NCBI GenBank assembly: GCA_963850765.1
Contig: CAWKMN010000003.1
Coordinates: forward strand, 1,550,001 to 1,614,000
From: CAWKMN01 sp963850765
GTDB taxonomy: Bacteria > Chloroflexota > Anaerolineae > Aggregatilineales > Aggregatilineaceae
DNA: 64,000 nucleotides
Direction: 5' to 3'
The notes beneath the pieces were generated by a model. The model had not been told where the DNA came from, did not search any database, and saw nothing but the letters and a program-made list of their open reading frames with translations. Positions 36,307 through 44,385 of this stretch are shown piece by piece. The stretch's first letter is position 1. Each line of letters opens with the position of its first letter. Position numbers and translations under genes: made by a program.

Positions 36307-37292
36307 GCGCCAACATCTTCGTCTGGATCGAACAGCACAACGGCCAGCCCGTCTCCGCCTCGTGGGAAGCGCTCGGACAGGCGCGGCGGCTGGCCGGCGG
36401 CAATGCCGATGGGGGCACCGTTACGGCGCTGGTGTTTGGGCAAAATGTGGATTCGGCCGTGCAATCCGCTTTCCACTATGGCGCGGACGCTGTGATCAAA
36501 GCCGCCGATCCCTCACTGGCGCACTACCGCTTTGAGCCCTATGTCGCACTGCTCGCCCAACAGATCAAAACTCACCAGCCGGACATCGTGCTGGCTGGCG
36601 CGACGATCGCCGGGCGGGAGCTGCTCGCCGGGGCCGCCGCCGATCTCGACGCACCCTCGCTGAGTGATGTCACTGAGCTGTCACTGGACGGCGGCAAGCT
36701 CACCTCGGTGCGCCCGGTGCTGGGCGGCAAAGTCCTGAGCGTCGAAACCGCTGCCAGTGAAGGTCCGCAGTTTGCCACCCTGCGCCCGCGCGCCTTCCCG
36801 CCGCGGGAACCGGATGCCAGCCGCAGCGGCTCCGTCACCGACGTTTCACCTGTGCTGGACGACGCCAGTGTGGCCACCCGGATCGAGAGCACCGAAGAGA
36901 AGACCGGCAAAGTCACGCTCACCGACGCCAGTATTGTCGTGTCGGGCGGGCGCGGCGTGGGTGGGCCCGCCGGTTTCGATCCCGTGCGCCAACTGGCGGA
37001 GGTGCTCGGCGCGGCCGTCGGTGCGAGCCGCGCGGCCGTCGATGCGGGCTGGATTCCGTACGAGCATCAGGTCGGGCAGACCGGCAAGGTTGTGTCGCCC
37101 GATCTGTACATCGCGGTGGGCATCTCCGGCGCGATCCAGCATCAGGCCGGGATGCGAACGGCTAAAGTGATCGTCGCCATCAACAAGGACGCCGACGCGC
37201 CGATCTTTAAGCTGGCGCACTATGGCATCGTGGGCGACCTGTTCGAGATCCTGCCCGCGCTGGCAGCAGCGTTCCGGCAGAAATTGAGCTAG
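36303..37292 (+). CDS. etfA: Electron transfer flavoprotein subunit alpha
   Basis: This 329-residue FAD-binding subunit pairs with EtfB. The C-terminal FAD domain shows GGRGVGGPAGFDPVRQLAEVLGA and AGWIPYEHQVGQTGKVVSPDLYIAVGISGAIQH, the signature of EtfA, including the conserved Gln-Thr-Gly. The N-terminal half is the usual divergent Rossmann-like domain. It starts inside the etfB stop region. A perfect terminator follows, closing the acyl-CoA dehydrogenase-etfB-etfA unit. Confidence 0.96.
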   Translation: MSANIFVWIEQHNGQPVSASWEALGQARRLAGGNADGGTVTALVFGQNVDSAVQSAFHYGADAVIKAADPSLAHYRFEPYVALLAQQIKTHQPDIVLAGATIAGRELLAGAAADLDAPSLSDVTELSLDGGKLTSVRPVLGGKVLSVETAASEGPQFATLRPRAFPPREPDASRSGSVTDVSPVLDDASVATRIESTEEKTGKVTLTDASIVVSGGRGVGGPAGFDPVRQLAEVLGAAVGASRAAVDAGWIPYEHQVGQTGKVVSPDLYIAVGISGAIQHQAGMRTAKVIVAINKDADAPIFKLAHYGIVGDLFEILPALAAAFRQKLS

Positions 37293-37322
37293 GGTCGCTG
37301 CGCTGGAACAGTCATGAACCTT

Positions 37323-37352
37323 ACAGGTCTCCACAGCGGAGACCTGTTTTTT
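37323..37352 (+). terminator. Intrinsic terminator after etfA
   Basis: ACAGGTCTCC (37323-37332) pairs perfectly with GGAGACCTGT (37338-37347), followed by a T6 run. Confidence 0.9.
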
Positions 37353-37428
37353 CTGACAGAGAATAATCGGTCTACAGCCCCTTAAGGGATGTTGATCTTT
37401 CTTATGCACTGTATTTGCGCCAGGATTT

Positions 37429-37454
37429 CTCTGTGCTCTCTGAGAACCTGTGGT
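37429..37454. repeat. Remnant half of the ACCACAGAG element
   Basis: CTCTGTGCTCTCTGAGAACC then TGTGGT resembles the right arm of the repeat at 35466-35483. No left arm is recognisable, so it looks like a decayed or half copy on the other side of etfBA. Confidence 0.5.
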
Positions 37455-37489
37455 CAATGTTTTTCTGTTATCAACGGAGAGAGGGGTCC

Positions 37490-38755
37490 ATGGAAACGAT
37501 CACCGTGCTCGAAAACAAGCGCATCACGCTCGGCGTGACGGGCAGCATCGCGGTGTATAAGGCGGTGGATCTGGCAAGCAAGCTTACGCAGGCCGGCGCG
37601 CTGGTGGATGTGATCATGACCGAGTCGGCGCAGCAGTTCGTCACGCCGCTCACCTTCCAATCCGTGACCGGCCGCCCGGTCTATACCTCGATGTGGGTGA
37701 CGGACAGCGGCGCGCTGCCCACCCATATCGCGCATGTCGGGCTGGGCGAAGGCTCCGATCTGCTGGTGATCGCCCCCATCACAGCCCACACGATCGCCAG
37801 ACTGGCAGCAGGGCTGGCGGATGATCTGCTGTCGGTGGCGGCGCTGGCGGCACGCTGCCCGGTGGTGATCGCGCCGGCGATGGATGGCGGCATGTACGGC
37901 CACCCGGCAACGCAGGCCAACCTGGAAACCCTGCGCGCGCGCGGCGTGACGGTCATCGAGCCGGACGAAGGGCGGTTCGCGTCAGGGTTGGTGGGAAAGG
38001 GCCGCTTTCCTGAGACACCCGCCTTGATCGGGCATATCCGGCGCGCGATGGGGCGCGGCGGTGCGCTGAGTGGACGTCACATCGTGGTAACGGCGGGCGG
38101 CACGCACGAGCCGCTGGATCCCGTGCGCTACCTGACCAACCGTTCCAGCGGCAAACAGGGATACGCACTGGCACAGGCCGCGCTCGACGCGGGCGCAGCC
38201 GTCACGCTGATCACCGCAGCCCAGGGTCTCGCATCGCCCGATGGCGCGGATGTCGTAACGGTCGGCTCGGCTGAGGACATGCTGGCAGCCGTTCAGACTA
38301 CGATCCCCAATGCCGATGCGCTGATCATGGCGGCGGCTGTCGCGGATTTCCGGCCCGCCGAGATCGCCCCGCAAAAGATCAAAAAGTCGGCGCAGGGGGA
38401 TGACGCCCCGACGCTGGCACTGGTCCGCACGCCGGATATTCTCATGGCCGTCAAAGCGCAGCGCGAACAGACCGGCTGGCCGCGCGTGGTCGTCGGGTTT
38501 GCTGCCGAAAGCCAGGATATGCTGGCGAACGCCCAGGACAAGCTCCGGCGTAAGGGGATGGATCTGATGGTGGCGAATGACATCACCGCCACGGACGCCG
38601 GGTTCGAGGTCGATACCAACCGCGTCACGCTGATCGGCCGGGATGGCGAGCCGCACCCGCTCGACTGGGCGAGCAAGGCGCGCGTCAGCGAAACCGTGAT
38701 CGCATGGGTGGCGCGGCTGCTGGAAAGCGACCACGATTACACAGGTGCATCGTAG
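37490..38755 (+). CDS. coaBC: Bifunctional phosphopantothenoylcysteine decarboxylase / synthetase
   Basis: This 421-residue enzyme of coenzyme A synthesis has an N-terminal CoaC flavoprotein domain (LGVTGSIAVYKAVDLASKL, active-site region APAMDGGMY, where the usual Asn is Asp) and a C-terminal CoaB domain (VVTAGGTHEPLDPVRYLTNRSSGKQGYALA, then MAAAVADFRP and the Lys motif IKKS). CoaB joins Cys to phosphopantothenate and CoaC decarboxylates it. GGAGAGAGGGG precedes ATG 37490; the frame open from 37415 covers the repeat remnant and is not used. The TAG stop is the first triplet of a repeat element. It converges with coaX, the first-step enzyme of the same pathway. Confidence 0.94.
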   Translation: METITVLENKRITLGVTGSIAVYKAVDLASKLTQAGALVDVIMTESAQQFVTPLTFQSVTGRPVYTSMWVTDSGALPTHIAHVGLGEGSDLLVIAPITAHTIARLAAGLADDLLSVAALAARCPVVIAPAMDGGMYGHPATQANLETLRARGVTVIEPDEGRFASGLVGKGRFPETPALIGHIRRAMGRGGALSGRHIVVTAGGTHEPLDPVRYLTNRSSGKQGYALAQAALDAGAAVTLITAAQGLASPDGADVVTVGSAEDMLAAVQTTIPNADALIMAAAVADFRPAEIAPQKIKKSAQGDDAPTLALVRTPDILMAVKAQREQTGWPRVVVGFAAESQDMLANAQDKLRRKGMDLMVANDITATDAGFEVDTNRVTLIGRDGEPHPLDWASKARVSETVIAWVARLLESDHDYTGAS

Positions 38756-38783
38756 GGGCGACCCGGTGGGTCGCCCGCCCCTA
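38753..38783. repeat. Short palindromic repeat (copy D) containing the coaBC stop codon
   Basis: TAGGGGCGACCCGGTGGG with its inverse ending CGCCCCTA at 38783 shares the TAGGGGCG core with the elements near 16.8 and 32.5 kb. The first TAG is the coaBC stop. It lies between the convergent coaBC and coaX genes and could also act as a terminator stem. Confidence 0.65.
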
Positions 38784-38796
38784 CAGTGGTTCAATC

Positions 38797-39587
38797 TCAC
38801 ACCCGCGAATTGCGCTCCGCGATCAGGCGCAGACCGTCCAGCGTCAGCCAGGGATCGACGGCATCGAAGCAGTGGTATGAGGGGCCAGCACGGTCGAAAG
38901 GCCGCCGGTCGCGATCACCTGCGCGCTGCCGAGTTCGGTCTTGATCCGGCTCACCAGCCCTTCGATCATGGCGATGTGGCCGAGCACCAGCCCGGACTGC
39001 ATGGCGTGGATGGTATTGCGCCCGATGATCGACGGTGGCGGGACCAGTTCGACCTGCGGAAGCTGTGCGGCCCGCCGGACCAGGGCATCGGCTACCGTAT
39101 TGAGGCCGGCAGCAATCACCGCGCCAATCATCTCGCCCGGCTCAGCGACCACGGTAAACGCCGTCGCCGTGCCAAAATCGACGACGATGCAGTTCGAGCG
39201 GAATCGCTCGTAAGCAGCAACCGCGTCCGCGATCCGGTCGCTGCCCACCTGTTCGGGACGATCCACGTTGATGCGGATGCCCAGGTTGATCGTTGGGCCG
39301 ACGACCACCGGCGCGAACCCCGTTCGCTGCTCGACCATGCTGCACAGCCCGCTGGTAAGCTGCGGTACGACGCTGCTGACTACGGCCTGATCAAACTGTT
39401 CGAGTTTCAGCCCCACTTCACTCAGGAACGTGCGGAACATCACGGCGTATTCGTCGGGCATGCGCTCGCGCACGGTCTGCACGCGCCAGGTATGCTGCCA
39501 CTGCTGGCCGTCATGCACGCCAAACACGATATTGGTATTGCCGACTTCGATCGCAAACAGGCGGGAATAGCTGCTTTTTGTGCTCAT
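38797..39587 (-). CDS. coaX: Type III pantothenate kinase, one frameshift
   Basis: CoaX phosphorylates pantothenate in the first step of coenzyme A synthesis. The start MSTKSSYSRLFAIEVGNTN contains the ATP-binding N-terminal motif (EVGNTNIVFGV). The Asp-containing VVDFGTATAFTVV and the glycine-rich IIGRNTIHAMQSGLV are typical. In the raw frame the protein ends early at 38844; shifting frame near 38873 recovers the expected C-terminus (AVDPWLTLDGLRLIAERN), ending at 38797. This gives about 260 residues, normal for CoaX. The frameshift is probably a sequence error. Confidence 0.88.
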
Positions 39588-39657
39588 GCTTCTGGACTCT
39601 GGATGTGCGTGCTGCGCTTGACGTCCAGAGTATAACATCGCGCCGCGCCGGGACAAA

Positions 39658-40647
39658 TCAGGCGTCGCTCGCAGCCTCCAACGGGACGATCACCCGCAGC
39701 GCGCCGGGCACCACCCTGACATGCAGCCTCTCCACCTCAGCGATCTCACCATCGCAGGTGATTTCCTGCGGCGGTTCGGAAATGATCTGCACCTCGCGCA
39801 CCTGCCACTGAAGCAGCGGTCCGGCCACCTGTCCCGATGTCACCGCTTCGGAAGCTGCCGCCAGCAGCGTCGTAGGATCCACATTGCGGATCACCAGCAC
39901 GTCGAGCAGGCCATCGCTGATGTCGATGTCGTGCGACAGCTTCAGCCCCGCTACGCCGATGCTGCCGAACGTTGTGACCATCAGGTTCACCCCATCCACT
40001 TCGACGGTTTCACCATCGAGCGTCAGGCTGTAATGGGAAACGGGCGGGTTGCTGAGATTTTTGAGCATCGACAGGGCGTAGGCGACAATGCCACGCTTAT
40101 CTTTTTCCTCGCGCGATGCATCGCGGATCATCTGCCCCTCGATCCCCAGGCCAAGATGAAAGAAATAGCGTTCTCCCACGACACCCAGATCCACCGCGCG
40201 CGTGGTGTGCGGCCGGCCCGTGAGCAGCGCGGCCGCTTCAGTCACGTCGCCCGGAATACCCAATTCGATCGAAATCACGTTCGCCGTGCCGCCGGGCAGG
40301 ATCGCCACCGGCATGTCGCTGCCCACCAGCCCATTCGCCGCCTCGGTGACGGTACCATCGCCGCCATAGACCGCCACCGCATCTACGCCTGCCGCAACGG
40401 CGGCCTGCGCGAACTGCCTGGCATCGCCATCCTTTTTGGTGATGAATATTTCCCAATCAACGTCGGTGTCTTTGAAGACGGTGTTGAGAATGTTCAATAT
40501 CGGCTCGGCTTTGCCCGACGCCGGATTGATGATGATATGAACCCGTTTGAAGGGGGTCATGGCGGGCGGTTCCGGCGGCGCTTGTGCGCCCTGGACCAGC
40601 TTTTTGATCTTGCCGACGACGCCGGCGTTTTCAGTGGGTGCGCTCAT
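39658..40647 (-). CDS. Diacylglycerol kinase family lipid kinase (YegS/DgkB-like)
   Basis: This 329-residue lipid kinase has a poorly conserved N-terminal extension (about 1-33), then VHIIINPASGKAEPILNIL and the nucleotide-binding YGGDGTVTEAANGL. ILPGGTANV is the second conserved motif, with C-terminal beta strands DISDGLLDVLVI typical of the YegS/DgkB group. It phosphorylates diacylglycerol or related lipids. The gene is 70 bases from coaX on the same strand. The upstream gap is shared with the divergent membrane protein gene. Confidence 0.92.
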   Translation of the reverse strand: MSAPTENAGVVGKIKKLVQGAQAPPEPPAMTPFKRVHIIINPASGKAEPILNILNTVFKDTDVDWEIFITKKDGDARQFAQAAVAAGVDAVAVYGGDGTVTEAANGLVGSDMPVAILPGGTANVISIELGIPGDVTEAAALLTGRPHTTRAVDLGVVGERYFFHLGLGIEGQMIRDASREEKDKRGIVAYALSMLKNLSNPPVSHYSLTLDGETVEVDGVNLMVTTFGSIGVAGLKLSHDIDISDGLLDVLVIRNVDPTTLLAAASEAVTSGQVAGPLLQWQVREVQIISEPPQEITCDGEIAEVERLHVRVVPGALRVIVPLEAASDA

Positions 40648-40811
40648 TTTGGGGCATACCTCAATCGCTCATGACGGGATACGAGAATCGCTGCGTGTGA
40701 CTGCTTTGATCGTAATCCGCGAAACTACGGCGGTCGATGGGTCATCGGATGCATCTTGGAGTGGGCCAACTGGCGGAAACCACGTTCCGGCTCAGCCTCC
40801 GGCGGCGTTCC

Positions 40812-40839
40812 TTGCATTCACACTGCGGCTGGTTACAAT
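40812..40839 (+). promoter_or_regulatory. Predicted promoter of the GT87-like gene
   Basis: TTGCAT (40812-40817) and TACAAT (40834-40839) with a 16-base spacer, about 64 bases before the likely ATG. Confidence 0.5.
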
Positions 40840-40902
40840 TATCGCGCGATAAAATTGGATCCTGGCTCACAATACAGCAGCAACTCTAGACGAGCGCAAT
40901 TT

Positions 40903-41655
40903 ATGAATAACGACTGGACTGGCACGTTCGCGCCCATGGTGAAAGCCATTTTGCACGGCCAAAACCCTTATGACGTGAACGCCTACTATTATGTCAACCC
41001 GCCCTGGCTGTTTTTGCCCCTGCTCCCGGTGTTCTGGGCACCCTGGTGGTTGGCGATGTTTTTCCCGGCGGCGATCCTGACCTACGGGGCGTACAAGCGG
41101 CGTAATCCGTGGATCATCCTCATCGTGGCGACCAGTTTTCCATTTATCGCGCTGTCGATTTACGCGAACATCGATTGGGTGGTGCTGCTCGGCGTGATCC
41201 TGCGCGGGCCGGTGGGCGCGATCCTTGTGACGTCAAAACCGCAGGCGGGGGCGTTCAGCATCCTGGCCGATCTCAAGGAACGCAAAACATGGCGCGACAG
41301 AGCCTGGTTTCTGCTGCCGCTGGCTGTCGTTGTGCTGGTCAGCACCATCCTCTTTCCGAACTGGCTCGAAACGATGCTGGGCACGCCCAACCGTATCGGG
41401 GAGCGCAACGCCAGCCTGTTTCCCTACACCATCCCGTTGGGGGTGGCCGCGCTGTGGTGGTGCTGGCGTAAAGCGGATCCGATTTTCGGAGTCATCGGCA
41501 GCCTGGCGCTAAGCCCCTATCTGTATATTCATTCGACTGTCCCGCTGCTGTTTTTACTGACCGAGCGGGATTGGCGGCTGGGTGTTCTGGGCAGCGTGCT
41601 GACCTGGAGTGTTGTCCTCCTGAACGTCGCCGGCGTGACATCGATCGTATTTTAG
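40903..41655 (+). CDS. Short GT-C/GT87-like membrane protein
   Basis: This 250-residue multi-pass protein has about six hydrophobic segments. The opening (FAPMVKAILHGQNPYDVNAYYYVNPPWLFLPLLPVFW in outline) resembles the part after the first helix of GT87-type mannosyltransferases, in which an Asp-containing loop precedes '.G..PY'. The first helix expected in that family is not present, so the protein may be truncated or a distinct short form. The start is uncertain: ATG 40903 lacks a clear Shine-Dalgarno site and the frame is open upstream. The FAD oxidoreductase gene follows after 46 bases. Confidence 0.5.
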   Translation: MNNDWTGTFAPMVKAILHGQNPYDVNAYYYVNPPWLFLPLLPVFWAPWWLAMFFPAAILTYGAYKRRNPWIILIVATSFPFIALSIYANIDWVVLLGVILRGPVGAILVTSKPQAGAFSILADLKERKTWRDRAWFLLPLAVVVLVSTILFPNWLETMLGTPNRIGERNASLFPYTIPLGVAALWWCWRKADPIFGVIGSLALSPYLYIHSTVPLLFLLTERDWRLGVLGSVLTWSVVLLNVAGVTSIVF

Positions 41656-41701
41656 GGCCGGTTCTCGGGCCTTGCCGCTTACATAGGGAGAAAGCGAACC
41701 A

Positions 41702-43099
41702 TTGGTGATGAGTCTGCAACCCAATACCGCCACCGTCTGTATCATCGGCGCAGGGCTGGCGGGCCTGTCCGCGGCTTATGATCTGGGCCGCGCAGGGTAT
41801 AACGTCGTCGTGCTGGAATCAGGCGAGTCAATCGGCGGTCTCGCCAGCTCAATTATGATCGATGGCCGGCCGGTTGAGCGCTTTTATCATTTCATCTGCA
41901 AAAATGACGACGATCTGCTCCAGCTGATCGACGAGTTAGGCATCGCGGGCCAGCTTCACTGGGAGCCGACGCGCACCAGCTTTTTCTATAACGGGCGGCT
42001 TTACCGCTTTGGCACACCGCTCGATCTGCTGCGGTTCAGCGCGGTTCCTTTCACACAGCGCATCCGGTTTGGTCTGAACATAGTCCGCAGCCGCTACCGT
42101 GACCTCTGGCAGCAGTTGGACGGTCTGGCGGCGCGAACGTGGCTGATCGATCAGGTGGGCCAGCAGGCGTATGATGTGATCTGGGATCCACTGCTGCGCG
42201 TTAAATTCGGAGAATATCACGACCGGGTATCGGCTGCGTGGATCTGGCACCGCATTCACCGGGTGGCCCGGTCGCGCCGCCGCCTCTGGGAACGCGAGCA
42301 CTTTGGCTATCTGGAGCTTGGATCGGAGACCGTGATCGGCGCGCTGGTTGAGCGACTCCAGCACATGCCCAATGTGCAGCTGCGCAGCCGGACGCGAGTC
42401 CAGACGATCCAGACGAACGAGGGACAGGTCAGCGGCGTGCTGCTGGTCGATGGAGAACTTCTGCCCTGCAGCTATGTAATTTCGACCGTGGCGCTGCCCG
42501 TGCTGCTCAAGCTGGCTCCCGATCTGGATCCGGGCTATCGCGCGCAGTTGGAGCAGATCGATTACCTGGGCGTGGTGTGCGGCCTGTTCAAGCTGAGCCA
42601 CAGCGTGGCGGACAGCTACTGGGTCAATATCAACGACCCGGACATCCCGTTTAACGGCATCATCGAATACAGCAATCTCAACAAGCATCTGAACCTGGGC
42701 GGCAAAGTTATCGTCTACATCCCCTACTATCTGCGGACCTCGGTGCCGCGTTACAGCTACAGCGACGAGCATCTCTACAGGGAGTTTGTCGATGGGCTGA
42801 AGCGGATCAACCCGGCCTTTGACGAATCGTGGGTCGAGGAATATCACGTCTCGCGCGCAGCTTATGCGCAGGCCATCTGCCATGTCGGGTTTGCCGCCAT
42901 CGTACCCGGCCATGAGACACCGTTGAAGGGCCTGTATATCACGGATTCAACCCAGTTTTATCCCGAAGACCGGACCATCAGCGCCGCGATCCGGCTGGGG
43001 AGGCGGGTGGCCGGGCTCATTCAAGGTGGGGAAACGGCCGCGCCGTCAACGGCCAGTGCGCCCACCGGGAAACAGGAGACAACTGAACATGCTCGATAA
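41702..43099 (+). CDS. FAD-dependent amine oxidase/protoporphyrinogen oxidase-like protein
   Basis: This 465-residue flavoprotein has the dinucleotide-binding motif IIGAGLAGLSAAYDLGRAG followed by VVLESGESIGGLASS, the pattern of the amine oxidase/phytoene desaturase/UDP-galactopyranose mutase-like group. The C-terminal GLYITDSTQFYPEDRTISAAIRLGRR fits the FAD-contacting end. AGGGAG lies 11 bases before TTG 41702; GTG 41705 and ATG 41708 are alternatives. It overlaps the DUF362 gene by 11 bases, so the two are probably coupled. The neighbouring membrane protein and DUF362 gene suggest polysaccharide or cofactor work, but the substrate is unknown. Confidence 0.82.
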   Translation: MVMSLQPNTATVCIIGAGLAGLSAAYDLGRAGYNVVVLESGESIGGLASSIMIDGRPVERFYHFICKNDDDLLQLIDELGIAGQLHWEPTRTSFFYNGRLYRFGTPLDLLRFSAVPFTQRIRFGLNIVRSRYRDLWQQLDGLAARTWLIDQVGQQAYDVIWDPLLRVKFGEYHDRVSAAWIWHRIHRVARSRRRLWEREHFGYLELGSETVIGALVERLQHMPNVQLRSRTRVQTIQTNEGQVSGVLLVDGELLPCSYVISTVALPVLLKLAPDLDPGYRAQLEQIDYLGVVCGLFKLSHSVADSYWVNINDPDIPFNGIIEYSNLNKHLNLGGKVIVYIPYYLRTSVPRYSYSDEHLYREFVDGLKRINPAFDESWVEEYHVSRAAYAQAICHVGFAAIVPGHETPLKGLYITDSTQFYPEDRTISAAIRLGRRVAGLIQGGETAAPSTASAPTGKQETTEHAR

Positions 43100-44165
43100 G
43101 ACTACCCGTTCGCCCGAAGCCGCCCAACGAACCGCTGCGCCGGTCGCTCTGGTCCGCACCGCACCGCAGCGCGAGCGTGTGTTTGAGGACGTGCAGCGCG
43201 CGCTGGACTTGGCGCACTGGCGCGACTATCTCACGCCGGGTGCGGAGATCGCGCTCAAGCCCAACCTGGGTTGGGACAAGCTGATCCCCGGTGCGATCAG
43301 CGCGCCCTGGGTGGTGGAAGGTGTGATCATCGCGCTCAAGGATTACGCCGGCAGGTTGACCATGGTCGAATCGAATCAGGTGGTGGTCGATGTCGAAAAG
43401 GTTTTCCGGCTGTCGGGCATGGCCGACATCTGCCGCCGCCATAACATCCCCTGGGTGAATATGTCCAGGGGGAAGTTCGTGCGCCTGCGCGATCCCGAGC
43501 GGTTGGTCCTGAAGGATGTCCATATCCCGGAGATTCTGACGCGCACCGAGTTGATCACCCTGCCGCTGCTCAAAACGCATAACAAAACCACGCTCTCCGG
43601 GGCGATCAAAAACCAGTGGGGCTGCCTGGAAACCCTGCGCCACAATTTCCACCCGGTGCTGCCGGAGGCACTGGTGGACCTGAATACGCTGGTGCGGCCG
43701 CGCTTCGCCGTGATGGATGGCACCGTCGGATTGGAAGGCGACGGTCCAAAATCCGGGCGGCCCAAGGAGATGAACGTCATCCTGGCGTCGGCCAATCTGG
43801 TGGGGATCGATTCGGTCGCCGCCCAGGTGATGGGCTTCGATCCGTCCGCGGTCACGCATCTGACCCTGTGCGCGCAGCACGGCCTGGGATCGCTGCCGGG
43901 CGGGTTCACGCTGGCCGGGGAGCCGGTCGAATCCGTCGCGCAGCGGTTTGTCCCCGCGGCCCATAACGCCGTGTCGGGGCTGGAGATGATCCTGCGCCAG
44001 TCGATTGTCGAGCGGCTGATCTTCAAGACGCCGCTGCTGCGGATTCCGGCATGGGGCGCGCGCCGCTATTACGATCTATGGGATTGGCGTGTCGGGCGCA
44101 AGGTGCGCCAGGAGTTTTTCGCCCGGTCAGGTTACGCGCAGCAGTGGGTTATGTCCAAAAAGTGA
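43089..44165 (+). CDS. DUF362 domain-containing protein
   Basis: This 358-residue protein matches the DUF362 family: IALKPNLGWDKLIPGAISAPWVVEGVI, then ELITLPLLKTHNKTTLSGAIKNQWG (the most conserved segment) and RFAVMDGTVGLEGDGP. Some members are fused to ferredoxin domains; none is seen here. Function of the family is not established. ATG 43089 is preceded by AGGAG and lies inside the 3' end of the FAD oxidoreductase gene. Confidence 0.87.
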   Translation: MLDKTTRSPEAAQRTAAPVALVRTAPQRERVFEDVQRALDLAHWRDYLTPGAEIALKPNLGWDKLIPGAISAPWVVEGVIIALKDYAGRLTMVESNQVVVDVEKVFRLSGMADICRRHNIPWVNMSRGKFVRLRDPERLVLKDVHIPEILTRTELITLPLLKTHNKTTLSGAIKNQWGCLETLRHNFHPVLPEALVDLNTLVRPRFAVMDGTVGLEGDGPKSGRPKEMNVILASANLVGIDSVAAQVMGFDPSAVTHLTLCAQHGLGSLPGGFTLAGEPVESVAQRFVPAAHNAVSGLEMILRQSIVERLIFKTPLLRIPAWGARRYYDLWDWRVGRKVRQEFFARSGYAQQWVMSKK

Positions 44166-44209
44166 GACGGGGATCGCCCGTCCCACCTGTGATTTGGACG
44201 ACAGCCAAC

Positions 44210-44335
44210 TAGCCCCTATCCCGGCGAGCGTCCCGCAAGCGGGCTGCTCGCTTGCCCCTTTCCCCATCCGAGATAGGGAAAGAGGAGGGCTCAAGTCCCT
44301 CTCCACCCGGTGGGGAGGGATTTAGGGAGGGGCTA
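44210..44335. repeat. Intergenic palindromic repeat element (copy C)
   Basis: TAGCCCCT (44210-44217) and AGGGGCTA (44328-44335) bound a block with nested hairpins, such as GCGAGCGTCCCGCAAGCGGGCTGCTCGC. Its right half, from TCAAGTCCCTCTCCAC to GGGGAGGGATTTAGG, matches copy B at about 90 percent by eye. It separates the convergent DUF362 and RNase J genes. Confidence 0.78.
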
Positions 44336-44385
44336 AGGTACGGGAAAAGCCAGTTGGCAGAGGGGGTACAAATGCATGACACCCT

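Noticed and set aside
38844..38872. Early stop of coaX taken as a natural shorter C-terminus.
   Set aside because: The shifted frame restores the conserved LTLDGLRLIAE ending, so a frame error is more likely.
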